Origin: a bacterium
GTDB taxonomy: Bacteria > Chloroflexota > Dormibacteria > Aeolococcales > Bog-877
Length of the DNA stretch: 59,874 nucleotides
Assembly (NCBI GenBank): GCA_021801645.1
Contig: JAJYXT010000054.1
Coordinates: 1-59,874 of the forward strand
Direction of reading: 5' to 3'
In this document: one piece after another, positions 37,505 through 46,423 of the stretch
Layout: the number at the start of each line of letters is the position of its first letter
How positions within the stretch are numbered: position 1 is the first letter of the stretch
The notes under the pieces: model-generated
What the model was told of the DNA's origin: nothing
Seen by the model: the letters and a program-made list of their open reading frames with translations, nothing else
The model's database searches: none
Translations under genes and position numbers: made by a program

Positions 37505-38704
37505 TCAGCCCCCGGAACCGCGGAACCCGGGAGCTTGCACTCTGAACACGTGGCTGGTGGCGCGGTCAGCCGGTTCGGGAGCCGCGAACCCCAGGCGCTT
37601 GGTTCTGCTCCCGGGGGCGAGTGCAGCCAGCGCTACGCGGATGAGCCCCCGGGAGATCGGTATGGGCCAGAGCTCGTCAAATCCTCTCGTGGCCGCCCGG
37701 AGCAAGCAGGCCTCCAGCCGGCTCTCGACTCCCCGCAGGCCTGTCTCGCCAGGCCGGGCGCACTCCAAGACCAGGTGCCGGAGCGCGTCGTCATCCAGCG
37801 GGAAGAGGCCCTTGGCAAGCCCGTAGTGCGCCAGTAGTTGCGGCCAGATCTGCACCCGGGCAACTTCCACGCGTTCGGCGGGGCTCAGGCCCTGAAGCTC
37901 GACGACCAGACAGCGATCCACCAAAGCATCGGGGACACTCTCCAGGGAGTTGGCGGTGGCTATAAAGAACACCTCCGAGAGATCGAAGGGGACTTCCAGG
38001 TAGCGATCAGTCCAGGTGGCGTGGCTGCCGTCGAGCAACTCCAGCAAGCAGGAAGCGGCCGAGGGGCCGGTGGAGCCCGATCCTTCGAAGGTCTTGTCCA
38101 ACTCGTCGAGCACGAGCAACACCCGGGAGGTGCCCGCGGACCGGACCGCCTTGATGATCACGCCTGGTTCCGCGCCTCGGTACACCCTGGAGCACCCCAG
38201 CAGATAGACGCCGTCTCGCGCCGCGGTTGGGACGCTGATGAAGACGCAAACCCGCCCCATCGCTCTGGCGGCTGCGCGAGCCAGGGAGGTCTTGCCGCAG
38301 CCGGGAGAGCCCACCAGCAGCAGGGGCTGGCCTCGATGCCTGCTTCCGGTCTTGCTGACGAGCCAGCTGCCGAGAATCCGATCGAGAAGGAGTTGCTTGA
38401 CCGGGTCATCACCAAGATGGGCAGCGTTGAGGACCCTGGCCGCCTCCTTCATGTTCATCGGCTCACCGGCTGGCAACTTCGCCCACGGCAAGGCGGCCAC
38501 CCACTCCAGCCATTGGTTCAGGGCGCCGGAGTCCTCCGGATTGGCCGTTCTGGCTTCGATCGTGGACTCGACCATCGTCCGCACCGGTCCGGGCGCCTCC
38601 GCGACAGAGTCGCGAGCTCGATCGGCGAGAGACATTGGAATCTGGGCGTGCCACGGGTTGTTCTCATGTGAGGGTTGAGCCTTGGCTCTGGGCTCCTGGG
38701 TCAC
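37505..38704 (-). CDS. Lon-type AAA+ ATPase without protease domain (copy 1)
   Basis: 399 residues from a GTG that overlaps the recombinase stop (GTGA). The order is that of the Lon ATPase module: helical LNQWLEWVAALPWAK, Walker A LLVGSPGCGKTSLARAAA, the Lon-like AEPGVIIKAVRSAGTS, Walker B LLVLDELDKT, sensor 1 FIATAN, and LVDRCLVVEL before the arginine-finger/lid region. The C-terminus ends in a short tail with no Ser-Lys protease domain and the Lon N-domain is absent. A paralogue lies at 53.2-54.6 kb. The tight operon with a tyrosine recombinase and a membrane protein suggests a dedicated remodelling role. Confidence 0.82.
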   Translation of the reverse strand: MTQEPRAKAQPSHENNPWHAQIPMSLADRARDSVAEAPGPVRTMVESTIEARTANPEDSGALNQWLEWVAALPWAKLPAGEPMNMKEAARVLNAAHLGDDPVKQLLLDRILGSWLVSKTGSRHRGQPLLLVGSPGCGKTSLARAAARAMGRVCVFISVPTAARDGVYLLGCSRVYRGAEPGVIIKAVRSAGTSRVLLVLDELDKTFEGSGSTGPSAASCLLELLDGSHATWTDRYLEVPFDLSEVFFIATANSLESVPDALVDRCLVVELQGLSPAERVEVARVQIWPQLLAHYGLAKGLFPLDDDALRHLVLECARPGETGLRGVESRLEACLLRAATRGFDELWPIPISRGLIRVALAALAPGSRTKRLGFAAPEPADRATSHVFRVQAPGFRGSGG

Positions 38705-39717
38705 GCCATTCCCTCCGGCCCCGCGCCAGGCGGATGGGCAAGGGCCTGTGGTGGGTCTCCTTCGCTCCAGAGCGGATCTGAAGACAGACCGCGAGCCAGA
38801 TCGCTGGCCATCGCTCCCGCGTAGTGGTCCAGCGTTGTAGAGGGACGGGAGTGACCCAGGGTGGCCGACACCACCACCAGCGGAACTCCGGCTCGAAGCC
38901 ACCGGGTGGCGGCCGCGTGCCTGAGGGTGTGAGGACCCCTTGGAGCTAGCTTGGCCCTGCGGCAAGCGGCGTATACCAGATCGCGGGCCTGCCGCTCGGA
39001 CAGCCGCCCCTGCCGACTGGTAAAGAGCGGGGCTGCTGGGTCCAGCGGCTGGCGGTGCCGCAGATACCAGTCGACCGCGTCTCGCGCGTCCGGGGACAGC
39101 GGCACACTTCTGGTGCCGGTCTTGCCGGAGAGCCGGAGCGTCTGGCCGTCGAAGTCGCCAACCGTCGCGTGAACAACCTCTCCGATCCTGGCACCGGTGG
39201 ATGTCAGGGCCCAGAGCAGGGCTCTATCCCGCCAAGTCTCAGTGGACGACAGCAACTTCCGGCAGTCGTCCTCGCTCCAGGTGGGGGACGTGGCCCGCCG
39301 CACTCGCCGGCCCGGAGGGATGAGCGCTGCGCAGGTTGAATCACACCAGCCAGCCTGGGCCGCCCAGCGCAGGAAGGCCTTGACCACCGCCAGCCGGTGG
39401 TGGCGGGTCGCTGCCGCCAGGCCCGTAAGCGAGGCCGGGAAAGCGGCCGTGACCGACGGATCGATCTCAGAGCACTGGGTCACCCCTTGATCGGCACACA
39501 CCCTGGCGAACGCTGATAGCGCTGCTCGGTACGACCGCGCCGTGGCGGGCGTGGCGCAACTTCCGCAGGCCAGCTCGACCGCTTCAGCCAGGGAAGGCCT
39601 GGCATCTCTCCTCTGAGGGACTGCTGTCTCTAGTCGGGTCAGTTGGTCGGGAGCCGTCTTGCCGATGCTGGTCGATATCGCCGGCGTCGTACTGCGGGTC
39701 GTGGTCGCTTTGTTCAT
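38701..39717 (-). CDS. tyrosine recombinase (XerC/D-like), internal
   Basis: A 338-residue recombinase with a SAM-like N-terminal domain (~45-125) and a complete catalytic domain: R177 (STGARIGEV), K199 (SGKTGTRSV), H263/R266 (HTLRHAAAT), H289 (LGHSRPSTT) and Y299 (DHYAG). Its stop overlaps the GTG start of the Lon-like ATPase, so the two are translationally coupled. It is unrelated in position to the tRNA integrase and may serve a nested element or a site within the island. Confidence 0.93.
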   Translation of the reverse strand: MNKATTTRSTTPAISTSIGKTAPDQLTRLETAVPQRRDARPSLAEAVELACGSCATPATARSYRAALSAFARVCADQGVTQCSEIDPSVTAAFPASLTGLAAATRHHRLAVVKAFLRWAAQAGWCDSTCAALIPPGRRVRRATSPTWSEDDCRKLLSSTETWRDRALLWALTSTGARIGEVVHATVGDFDGQTLRLSGKTGTRSVPLSPDARDAVDWYLRHRQPLDPAAPLFTSRQGRLSERQARDLVYAACRRAKLAPRGPHTLRHAAATRWLRAGVPLVVVSATLGHSRPSTTLDHYAGAMASDLARGLSSDPLWSEGDPPQALAHPPGAGPEGMA

Positions 39718-40194
39718 GCGGTCACGGTCTCACCGGTTCTTGGACTGGAAAAATGGATTTCGGCGGGCAGCCGATAGCGCATGGGCGGGGACGAGGCATG
39801 TCGCTCTTGCCACGGCGTTAGCGAGAAGTGGCCCCCAGTGAAGTGGTGAGGAAGACAGGCGTTGGCAGCACCTGTCCAGCTCAGGATGCTCACTTTCGCG
39901 GGGCCAACACTGCCCACTTCCAGGTGGCCGTTGACACCCAACGAGCGGCACGACCGTCACGTTCACGGGCGGTACGGGATTATCGAATTGGTGGCTTCGA
40001 ATCCGCGCCACCTAACCTGTCAATGTTGAGGTCTCCGGTGATCTCCAGGGTAGTCACCGTGTGAGCCGCGCCGGTTGACCTCGCGCTTACGTCACTGGAA
40101 CAGCCACCGTGCCCGTGCTACCTCGCCTGAGCGCGCGCTGGCGGCGGATAGCGGTGCGCCCCCGTCGTGATCGGAGCTGTGCCAAGATTCAAGG
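39718..40194. other. intergenic region between divergent genes
   Basis: Separates the recombinase operon from a divergent plus-strand gene. No coding frame looks real. Promoters for both directions are expected here; I could not place them with confidence. Confidence 0.5.
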
Positions 40195-41349
40195 GTGGAA
40201 AGTAATGAGCGCCAGAATCCCCTCCTGCGGCCTCTTGCAGACGAACAGACTACCCTGCTGAGCACGATCTACGAGGGCCTAGCTCTGTCTGGGCACTGGC
40301 CCGTGTGGCAGTACGTGGAGCTGACCCTCGATCGAAACCAGGGCCTCGACGCTGGTGAGATCTTGCAGTCGCTTCCCTCCCTTCCCCGCGTTCCGCCAAT
40401 GCTCGGTGCGTACTACCTAGTTTCCGGGCTGCAGTTCGGGAACGTTCCAAGCGAGGACCGGCAAATCGGTCTCACGGTCGGTGGTATGAGCCATCTGGTA
40501 CCGCCGCCCCCTGCTATGGGCCTCTTCATGGTGGCGCTCCGAAAGCTGTGCGATCGTTACGTCCGTCTAGTGCCGGACCCTGACAGGGTGGTGAGTGACG
40601 AGGTTCCGCTGACGTCCCTCCTGCAATCGAGCCTCCAAGGGCCGCGTTTTGGAACCAATGCGGAGCTCCTGAAGTCGATTCTCGAGACCGAGCCGCCGAC
40701 ATGGGGACTGGTCGTACCTGGTGGTGGAGCCACGTCTATCAGACTCGAAGCACGGCTCAATAGGTTTCGGGGACTGGGCGATGATGTAGGTGCCTACCTG
40801 AATCGGATCTTTGATTGGCTGTCGCCAGACCAGCCTCGACAGGCTCCAAAGTACGATGCACCTCTGAACTTGCCCGTGAGTATCGAATACCTGGACGAGG
40901 CATGGAAGGCGTTCGACGGTGAGCACCTCCTCGGCGGGATGCGGGCCTCCCGCATGGCTATCCTGGCCTTGGACTGTGAGACTCCAGAAGAATTGGACTC
41001 GCGCCTGAGCGCTCTCTGTGAGGTACTGAACCGAATCCAAGTGCCTACCAGGCAGGGAGCGCCGCGTAGTCCCAAGGCGACGGGAACCCTTTATCGACTT
41101 GAGGCTTATCTAGCTTCACGACTTCCCCCCGAGGCGATGGATCGAGTGGGGGCGGGTATCCGCGACCTACAGTCCATCACCCGCATTCGCGCATGGCGCC
41201 AGCACGGCGCGGAAAGCAAGGCAGCCTTTGCCGACCTCCACCTGCCATACCCACCCTGCGATTGGGAGGCTCTGTGGGATGCGCTGAGAGTAGCCGCGGT
41301 AACGGCGTTCGACGCCATCCGGGAAGAGGTCCAAGCCACAAGTGCCTAG
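40195..41349 (+). CDS. hypothetical protein, 384 residues
   Basis: Starts at a GTG (VESNERQNP). The protein is soluble, mixed alpha/beta in appearance, and has even amino-acid composition along its whole length, which supports it as real. Recognisable features are limited to acidic helices such as LSTIYEGLALSGHW and LDEAWKAFDGEHLLGG, and a C-terminal RAWRQHGAESKAAFADLH. No family, signal peptide or membrane segment was recognised. It stands alone on the plus strand in the island, the setting where defence or accessory genes often lie, but no function is assigned. Confidence 0.75.
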   Translation: MESNERQNPLLRPLADEQTTLLSTIYEGLALSGHWPVWQYVELTLDRNQGLDAGEILQSLPSLPRVPPMLGAYYLVSGLQFGNVPSEDRQIGLTVGGMSHLVPPPPAMGLFMVALRKLCDRYVRLVPDPDRVVSDEVPLTSLLQSSLQGPRFGTNAELLKSILETEPPTWGLVVPGGGATSIRLEARLNRFRGLGDDVGAYLNRIFDWLSPDQPRQAPKYDAPLNLPVSIEYLDEAWKAFDGEHLLGGMRASRMAILALDCETPEELDSRLSALCEVLNRIQVPTRQGAPRSPKATGTLYRLEAYLASRLPPEAMDRVGAGIRDLQSITRIRAWRQHGAESKAAFADLHLPYPPCDWEALWDALRVAAVTAFDAIREEVQATSA

Positions 41350-41960
41350 GTTGTTGTGCTGAGCAAGAGATCTCTCGATGGCCGTGATGTCGTCACCTCG
41401 AAGCCCTCGTCCGCGGGAACTGCCTCGGCGCCTCCCGGGACTGCGCGGTGCCGCCGACCCCAGGTCGACCATTTGCAGACCGGGCGACCAAAGGCCTCGT
41501 GAGTCGTGGGGTGCGCTTCCAGATGGCGACCGACGGTTGCATTCAGGCTCGCTGGGCGATGAGGTGGCGGAGAGTAGCCCAAGGCTGGTCTCCGGTCGGT
41601 CCCCTGTACGGTCTTTATCCAGACGCGCCCGTGCCTCCAGTCGGCGAACTGCTGCGCTCTCAGGTTCTCATCGTCCCCATCGACTGGGACGGGTGGGGGC
41701 GAGCTGACCGGAGCGAGTGAGAGGCTGACTCCGCCCGTCCGCCTACACGGCCCGCCCTGCCCGGAATACCGTCGTCCCCGAGCCGCCGAGAGTACCTCTT
41801 ACCGGCGGCTCACGGCGGCAAACTCGTTGCTCTGATCTCCCACCGGGGCCATTTGGCGTCGCGATGCTTGCGTGACGCGGTCCCGGGTCAGTTCCCCATA
41901 TCGGACCGTTCCCCGCACGGGACAGGTGAGGGAGCCGGACGGCAGTCGGCTTGCGTGAGG
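41350..41960. other. stretch without a convincing gene
   Basis: A 90-codon plus frame at 41448-41720 has partly protein-like composition (LYGLYPDAPVPPVGELLRS) and could be a gene fragment. Nothing else stands out. Confidence 0.4.
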
Positions 41961-42401
41961 TCAGGCGGGCTGGAGGATGAACCCCTCGGCCGACGCGGCG
42001 GTGCGAAGGTGCTGGTCGAAACAGAGAAAGACGGTGAGGTCGGGTATCAGCCGTCGAGTCAGGATCGCCGTTGCGAGTTGGATGGCATCCCCGGCGGTCA
42101 GCGGGTGACGGTCGAGAATCAGGATCGCTTCGTCCAGGATGTCCTGCCCCAGCCGAATGACGGTGAAGTCGACGCCGGCCGCAGTTTCCTGCCGGCTGAG
42201 GTCGTTCTCGAAGGTTGCGATCAAGATGTCCGCACTTGCTCTGGACATCCCCTCAATTCGGCTCTTGCGTCTAATCGCCGACGCCACCTCGACCCGGGCA
42301 AGTTCGGAGATGATCAAGGCCCCCGCGCCCAGCACCATCGCGGTCTCGGGCTCCTTGGCGTAGATCTTGACCACGGCCGAGCTGTCGGCGAAGGCGGTCA
42401 G
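41961..42401 (-). CDS. vapC: PIN-domain toxin (VapC-like), possible CTG start
   Basis: A PIN-domain ribonuclease of ~146 residues. The first catalytic Asp is in FADSSAVVKIY, later acidic residues are in ELARVEVASAI, TAGDAIQLA and FLCFDQHL. A TAG in frame 12 bases before that FADSSA coding start leaves only CTG (42401) as a start that keeps the first Asp; this CTG overlaps the antitoxin stop (CTGA). The first GTG downstream (42374) would remove the catalytic Asp. So either CTG initiates through coupling to the antitoxin, or the toxin is inactive. Confidence 0.8.
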   Translation of the reverse strand: MTAFADSSAVVKIYAKEPETAMVLGAGALIISELARVEVASAIRRKSRIEGMSRASADILIATFENDLSRQETAAGVDFTVIRLGQDILDEAILILDRHPLTAGDAIQLATAILTRRLIPDLTVFLCFDQHLRTAASAEGFILQPA

Positions 42402-42565
42402 GTCCTACCCTCGATGACGTAGTCGCTGAGTGAGCGCCCCAGCGAGGCCTCAGTGCGCGCCTCACCAACCTTGGCCTCGGAAGGGCGGAGCTGGCGTGGT
42501 GGTGGCACGTTGGCCAGCAGTCCCGCCCGCCTCAGAACTTCCCGGGTCGTATCCTCGTCTGGCAT
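42398..42565 (-). CDS. vapB: short VapB/Phd-type antitoxin
   Basis: About 55 residues from the Met of MPDEDTTREVL. The sequence LRRAGLLANVPPPRQLRPSE and the ending RSLSDYVIEGRT are typical of the C-terminal, toxin-wrapping half of Phd/VapB antitoxins. The usual N-terminal DNA-binding fold is not visible in any frame upstream, so the gene may have lost its 5' part. Its stop overlaps the toxin's probable CTG start. Confidence 0.6.
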   Translation of the reverse strand: MPDEDTTREVLRRAGLLANVPPPRQLRPSEAKVGEARTEASLGRSLSDYVIEGRT

Positions 42566-43918
42566 CCGCTCTGATTGCTTCCGCCGGGGCTCTCCTGTTG
42601 CGTCGGTGCGGGGCTGGGCGACGTGCCGAGTCTCGAGCCACTGGATCACTCTTGCCCACCACTGCCCCAGCACCTTCCGGGGCTCAGCCGCCGGACCTCG
42701 AAGGGGCGTACGGGGTGGTGTCGTGATCATCCCAGGGACACCCCGGTGGACTTGCGCAGGCGATCGGCGGCTTGGGGCCAATGTTGCGGCCCGTCGAGCG
42801 CGAGGACCGCCACTTCCAGATCCATTTGGATGACCTCCCGCCGGGTCGCATGCCTGATAGATCTCAAGGCGTGGACCATGGCAATCCCTGTTGGCCACTG
42901 GGGACCTCAAGTGCCACTAGGGCCACAATCGACCTCCAGCGAAAGACGATGCTCGGCGTCACAGTCGGGTCTCCATTGCCTTGAAGCCTCTGCGAGCACC
43001 TTACCACTGAGCAGCACGGCCGGAGCCCGATCGGACCAGCCCTTGAGCTGGTCAGCGGTCCCGAAGGTCCGACCAACTGGGAGCCACGGTCCTACAGGGC
43101 AGTCGCATCCCTACCGCCCACCAGTCGTTCACCAGCTCTTTGATCTCAAGCGCCACCGGCTAGACAGTCAGCCGAGCTAATCATGGAAGGATGGGGGAGG
43201 GGGCTGGTCGCCTTCCCTTGGAGCAAGATCTGTGATCCACCGCCGATGGCTGAGGGGCTTCGGTCCGTCGACGTGAGACCCAAACCCACCCGCCCTTGGG
43301 AGGGAGCCGTAGCCCAGCTTCGGTAGTCCGGAAGAGGCAAGGAGTCGAGCTGGTGAAGAGCCGCATCGGCTCATGCCAGCAGCTGGCATCGCCGGACCCG
43401 ATCAGCGTCACCTGCACCGGCCCGCCTGCGCTGGGCGCGGCCCCGCAGGTGCCGTTCCTCACGCCATGAGTCCTCGATGGTATAGCGCACCGCGTCCGAA
43501 ATAGTGGGCCTCCTGTACCCGCCGAGTTCACCGTGCCGACTTTGACGGCATCTGGGCGAGATGGATGTCTGCCAACTCGCCCGGATAGGGGAAAATCCCC
43601 ATATGCGCTCCCCCAAGTGCGTATAGCCTCGTGGCCGACTGGGGCCTTCAGGCGGGCTGAGCGAGCGTTTGCCCTCGTCGGGGGTGGTTGGGGCGGAGGT
43701 GGCCCCTGCTTTGTGGGCGGAGGGGTCGCGCCGCGCCGTACCCCGTCTGGTGGGCGCCCCCGCCTTGCACCATGGACGTCCCGTACTGACGGCGTGCCCG
43801 CGGGTCGGAGGTCGGGGTCGACCGGTTGCTCCGCCCTGGAACCCGTGCCGTCGCGTTCTGGCACCGGTGGTACTGCTGGCTCTCGCCTGCGATCGACATC
43901 TGCTACGGGAAATTCCTG
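42566..43918. other. decayed DNA without a recognisable intact gene
   Basis: About 1.35 kb in which open frames exist on both strands but none reads like a protein over its length. It holds copy 2 of the 29-base near-repeat and leads into an IS66 transposase remnant, so it is probably transposon-derived debris. Confidence 0.5.
43582..43610 (+). repeat. 29-base near-repeat, copy 2
   Basis: 26 of 29 positions match 28542-28570 in the same orientation, 15.04 kb away. Confidence 0.6.
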
Positions 43919-44068
43919 AGACGCGCTCTTCTAGGAGCCGAGGCATGGCTGGCGATCCGCAGCTACCTGTCCACGGCTGCCAAGAATGGCGTCAACCTGC
44001 TCGACGCTCTTCAACGCCTCTGCCTCAACGATCCGTGGATGCCGGTCCCCACCGCCGCCAGCCCCTGA
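43919..44068 (+). pseudogene. IS66-type transposase C-terminal remnant
   Basis: About 49 residues (RRALLGAEAWLAIRSYLSTA then KNGVNLLDALQRLCLNDPW) resemble the end of IS66-family transposases, where a G-A-x-A-x-x-x-I-R-S-Y-x-S-T-x-x-K-x-G pattern is typical. The upstream catalytic domain is missing. It ends 65 bases before the 73-base repeat. Confidence 0.65.
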
Positions 44069-44132
44069 GTTCCCGCTCCCATCGAACGGGAACGCCTGCC
44101 CCGGGTACCTGAATGGTTACGTTGCCGAATGG

Positions 44133-44205
44133 GACCACGCTGGTTGCCGCTCGGAAACAACCGTCATGAGTGCAGGCGGGGTGAACTCGAAAGAGATGGT
44201 AATTC
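44133..44205 (+). repeat. 73-base direct repeat, copy 2
   Basis: Identical to 28064-28136. Its right edge coincides with the point where the alpha/beta hydrolase gene begins mid-protein, so it marks an insertion or recombination junction. Confidence 0.92.
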
Positions 44206-44206
44206 G

Positions 44207-44806
44207 AGGGTGCAAGATCTCGACCGCTACGTGCTGGTAGGAGACAGCTTCGGTGCTGCGGTGGCGCTGACGCTCGCTGTTCGCCGGCCACCCCAACTAC
44301 GCGGTCTTGTGCTGTCAGGTGGCTTCGCCAGCGACCCGCTCAAGGGTGTCCTGCCGAAGATTGGCTCCTACATGGCACCTTTGATGCCGGGGTTGCTTTA
44401 TCGCCAGCTGACCTTGAGGACCCACGCTCTGCTGCTTCGCTCCCCGCACGACACCGGCCCCGGAGCAGAGATCCGTTGGCCGTTGAGAGCCAGTCGCCAG
44501 CTGTTCGTTCGCTCTACAAGTTTGCCGAGCTATGTCGGGCGCGTACGAGCCGTACAAGCTTGTGACCTCCGGGATCGCTTGCCAAACGTCGAGGTTCCTA
44601 CCCTGGTCCTATCCCCGTCCTATGATCACCTGGTCGGAGAGGACGCGACAAAGGAACTGTGCCGCGGCATCGCACGAGCCGAGCACGTTGTTCTGCCTGA
44701 CACTGGGCACATGTTCAGGTTCAGCCATCCTGGACTGTACGCTGCGGCTGTGACCGGTTTCCTCGAGCGCGCTGGTGTCACCAGCTTAAAGGCGGAGGCG
44801 CGGTGA
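44207..44806 (+). pseudogene. alpha/beta hydrolase, N-terminally truncated
   Basis: About 200 residues that start just before the nucleophile elbow GDSFGAAVAL. The catalytic Asp lies in SPSYDHLVGED and His in PDTGHMFRF. The N-terminal third of the fold, including the oxyanion HG motif, is missing, and the frame runs leftward into the 73-base repeat. An open frame through the repeat (from 44129) could still be translated, giving a chimeric N-terminus. The stop overlaps the start of a MarR-family gene in GTGA fashion. Confidence 0.75.
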
Positions 44807-45279
44807 GACGAGCGGAGGAGTTCCGCTATGTCGTTCTTGCTGCCCAGCGAGAGGGTGATCGCCGTCTTTGCGCAGCATTGCAGGACCTCGGCGTCACTCC
44901 CGCCTGGGCGGAGGCAATCGAGATCCTCAACGAGGGCAGCCCCCTGACCGTCAAGGAGCTCGGTGACCTCCTGGTATGCGAGAGGAACCATCCGAGCCGT
45001 CTCGTTGAGCGGATGGTACGGGCCGGTCTGCTCGAGCGTGCAGCCTCTTCAGCTGACACCCGTGCCGTTGAGTTGCGCCTCTCGACCGTCGCCCAGGACC
45101 TGGTCCCAAGGGTCCGGGCGATCGAGGAGGCCCTGTATGACCTTATCGACGCGACGCTCCCCGACCCCGCCGTCGCGACGGTCATCGAGAGCTTGAACAC
45201 CCTTGTGTCCGGAACACCCTCGGGCGCCGCTCTCGAACGGCGCAGACGCCATCAACAGCTCCACCACGCTGGACCGTAA
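44803..45279 (+). CDS. MarR-family transcriptional regulator (first of three)
   Basis: A 158-residue regulator from a GTG overlapping the hydrolase stop. The winged helix includes LTVKELGDLLVCERNHPSRL (recognition region) and VRAGLLERAASSADTRAVEL (wing with the D-x-R motif). Dimerisation helices flank it. The coupling to the truncated hydrolase suggests it once regulated that enzyme. A strong ribosome site for the next gene follows its stop. Confidence 0.85.
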   Translation: MRRAEEFRYVVLAAQREGDRRLCAALQDLGVTPAWAEAIEILNEGSPLTVKELGDLLVCERNHPSRLVERMVRAGLLERAASSADTRAVELRLSTVAQDLVPRVRAIEEALYDLIDATLPDPAVATVIESLNTLVSGTPSGAALERRRRHQQLHHAGP

Positions 45280-45295
45280 CTGGGAAGGAGGTGAA

Positions 45296-45601
45296 GTGAC
45301 AGACACCCATCTCGACCCCGCAAAAGTTGCATCGCGCCAGGCAGCGTTGAATGGCGCCAGGTCCCGCAGAGCGGTCCGGCGAATTGCCCGCCATCGCGAT
45401 CCCGGCGTCGACCGGCCGGAGCGACTGATGATCGGCGGACATCCCCACCCAGTCTTGACCCGAACTGCAGCCCCGGGGAGACCGGTGGTTCTCCAGGTGC
45501 ACGGCTTTCTGGATCCAGCGTTGGCCGCGGCCAGGCGGATCGGAGGGCAGTGTCCGATAAGCGGTGCTTATCGGACAGGGAGGAGCGTTGGCTGCGCCTG
45601 A
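45296..45601 (+). pseudogene. probable alpha/beta hydrolase 5' fragment
   Basis: A very good ribosome site (AAGGAGG) precedes a GTG start. The ~85 first residues end in GRPVVLQVHGFLDPALAAAR, which resembles the first strands and oxyanion HG motif of an alpha/beta hydrolase. Beyond ~45545 the frame enters a perfect inverted repeat and loses protein character. The rest of the gene is absent. Confidence 0.5.
45551..45577. repeat. perfect 12-base inverted repeat, 3-base spacer
   Basis: Arms TGTCCGATAAGC and GCTTATCGGACA around GGT. The arm start TGTCCGATAA resembles the half-site of Tn3-family resolvase (res) sites, and a Tn3-type transposase remnant lies 1.7 kb away. There is no T-run after it, so it is not an obvious terminator. 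It lies at the breakpoint of the hydrolase fragment. Confidence 0.6.
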
Positions 45602-45639
45602 GGGGGATGCGGAGATCGGTGGCCTATCCGCTGAGCCTC

Positions 45640-46401
45640 TTACTTGACCATGCCGAACGGATCCGCAACAGCGTGCTGGTTCGCGTTGTTCCAGAACCCC
45701 TGGATCACGAAGCCGTATTCGGGCAGCTCGTTGGTGAACGGGTCGAACATGGCGTTGCCCGAGGGCAGCTTCCAGTCCGCCTGCAGCTCACATCCCAGAG
45801 CGAAGACGGTCACCAGCTCGGCGCCGGCCCGCGCCATCCGCGACGTCGCGGCGTCGGCTTCGTAGGTGTTCCAGGCGCCGCAGGCGTCGATGACCGGATA
45901 CACCGGGTAGCCGTCGTTGCGCATGGCCAGGGTAGGCATCGAACAACAGGTGCCGATGGTGACTCCCGAGATGATCACGTGAGTGCGGCCGGTCCGGGCG
46001 AGGAGGTCCTCCAGGGCGGCGCGGAAGGTGGGGTCCTCGTAGCAGTTGATGATCCCCGTACGCCGGTAGATCGGCTCGTCGACGAAGATCTCCTTCAACT
46101 CCGGCAGCGTGTCACCGTTCTGCCACTGGGCGTTCGAGGAGCTCAGCAGGACCGGGATGTCGAGCGCCTTGGCCATCTTGGCCAGCCCGACGACGTTGGC
46201 CTTGTAGGTGGCGAGCGACGGGTAGTCCCGCACCCCGACCATCAGGCCGATCTGGTGATCGATGAACAACATGACCGAGTTCTCAGGAGTTGGCTTGTCG
46301 TAGGGAACTCGCCCTGCGGCGAGCGCATCCGCTGTGCTGGTCTTGGGCGGCAGCACCTTATTTGTGATTGGGCTGATGATGTCAGCAGGGCGATCGGTCA
46401 T
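45640..46401 (-). CDS. isochorismatase-family cysteine hydrolase (YcaC-like)
   Basis: A 253-residue hydrolase with the Asp-Lys-Cys layout of the family: Asp in MLFIDHQIGL, a Lys-containing central segment, and the nucleophilic Cys in ISGVTIGTCCSMPTLAM. Length and C-terminal extension resemble E. coli YcaC relatives. Substrate unknown. It is divergent from a MarR-family gene with a palindrome between them and is probably controlled by it. Confidence 0.88.
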   Translation of the reverse strand: MTDRPADIISPITNKVLPPKTSTADALAAGRVPYDKPTPENSVMLFIDHQIGLMVGVRDYPSLATYKANVVGLAKMAKALDIPVLLSSSNAQWQNGDTLPELKEIFVDEPIYRRTGIINCYEDPTFRAALEDLLARTGRTHVIISGVTIGTCCSMPTLAMRNDGYPVYPVIDACGAWNTYEADAATSRMARAGAELVTVFALGCELQADWKLPSGNAMFDPFTNELPEYGFVIQGFWNNANQHAVADPFGMVK

Positions 46402-46423
46402 TGGACTCCTCCGTTATTTGGAA

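Noticed and set aside
37505-38704. BREX-type BrxL assignment for the Lon-like ATPases
   Set aside because: No protease domain and none of the other BREX genes (methylase PglX, phosphatase PglZ) is present.
43181-43864. Minus-strand frame of 227 codons
   Set aside because: Pro/Arg-rich, no motif, and in a region that also holds repeat and transposase debris.
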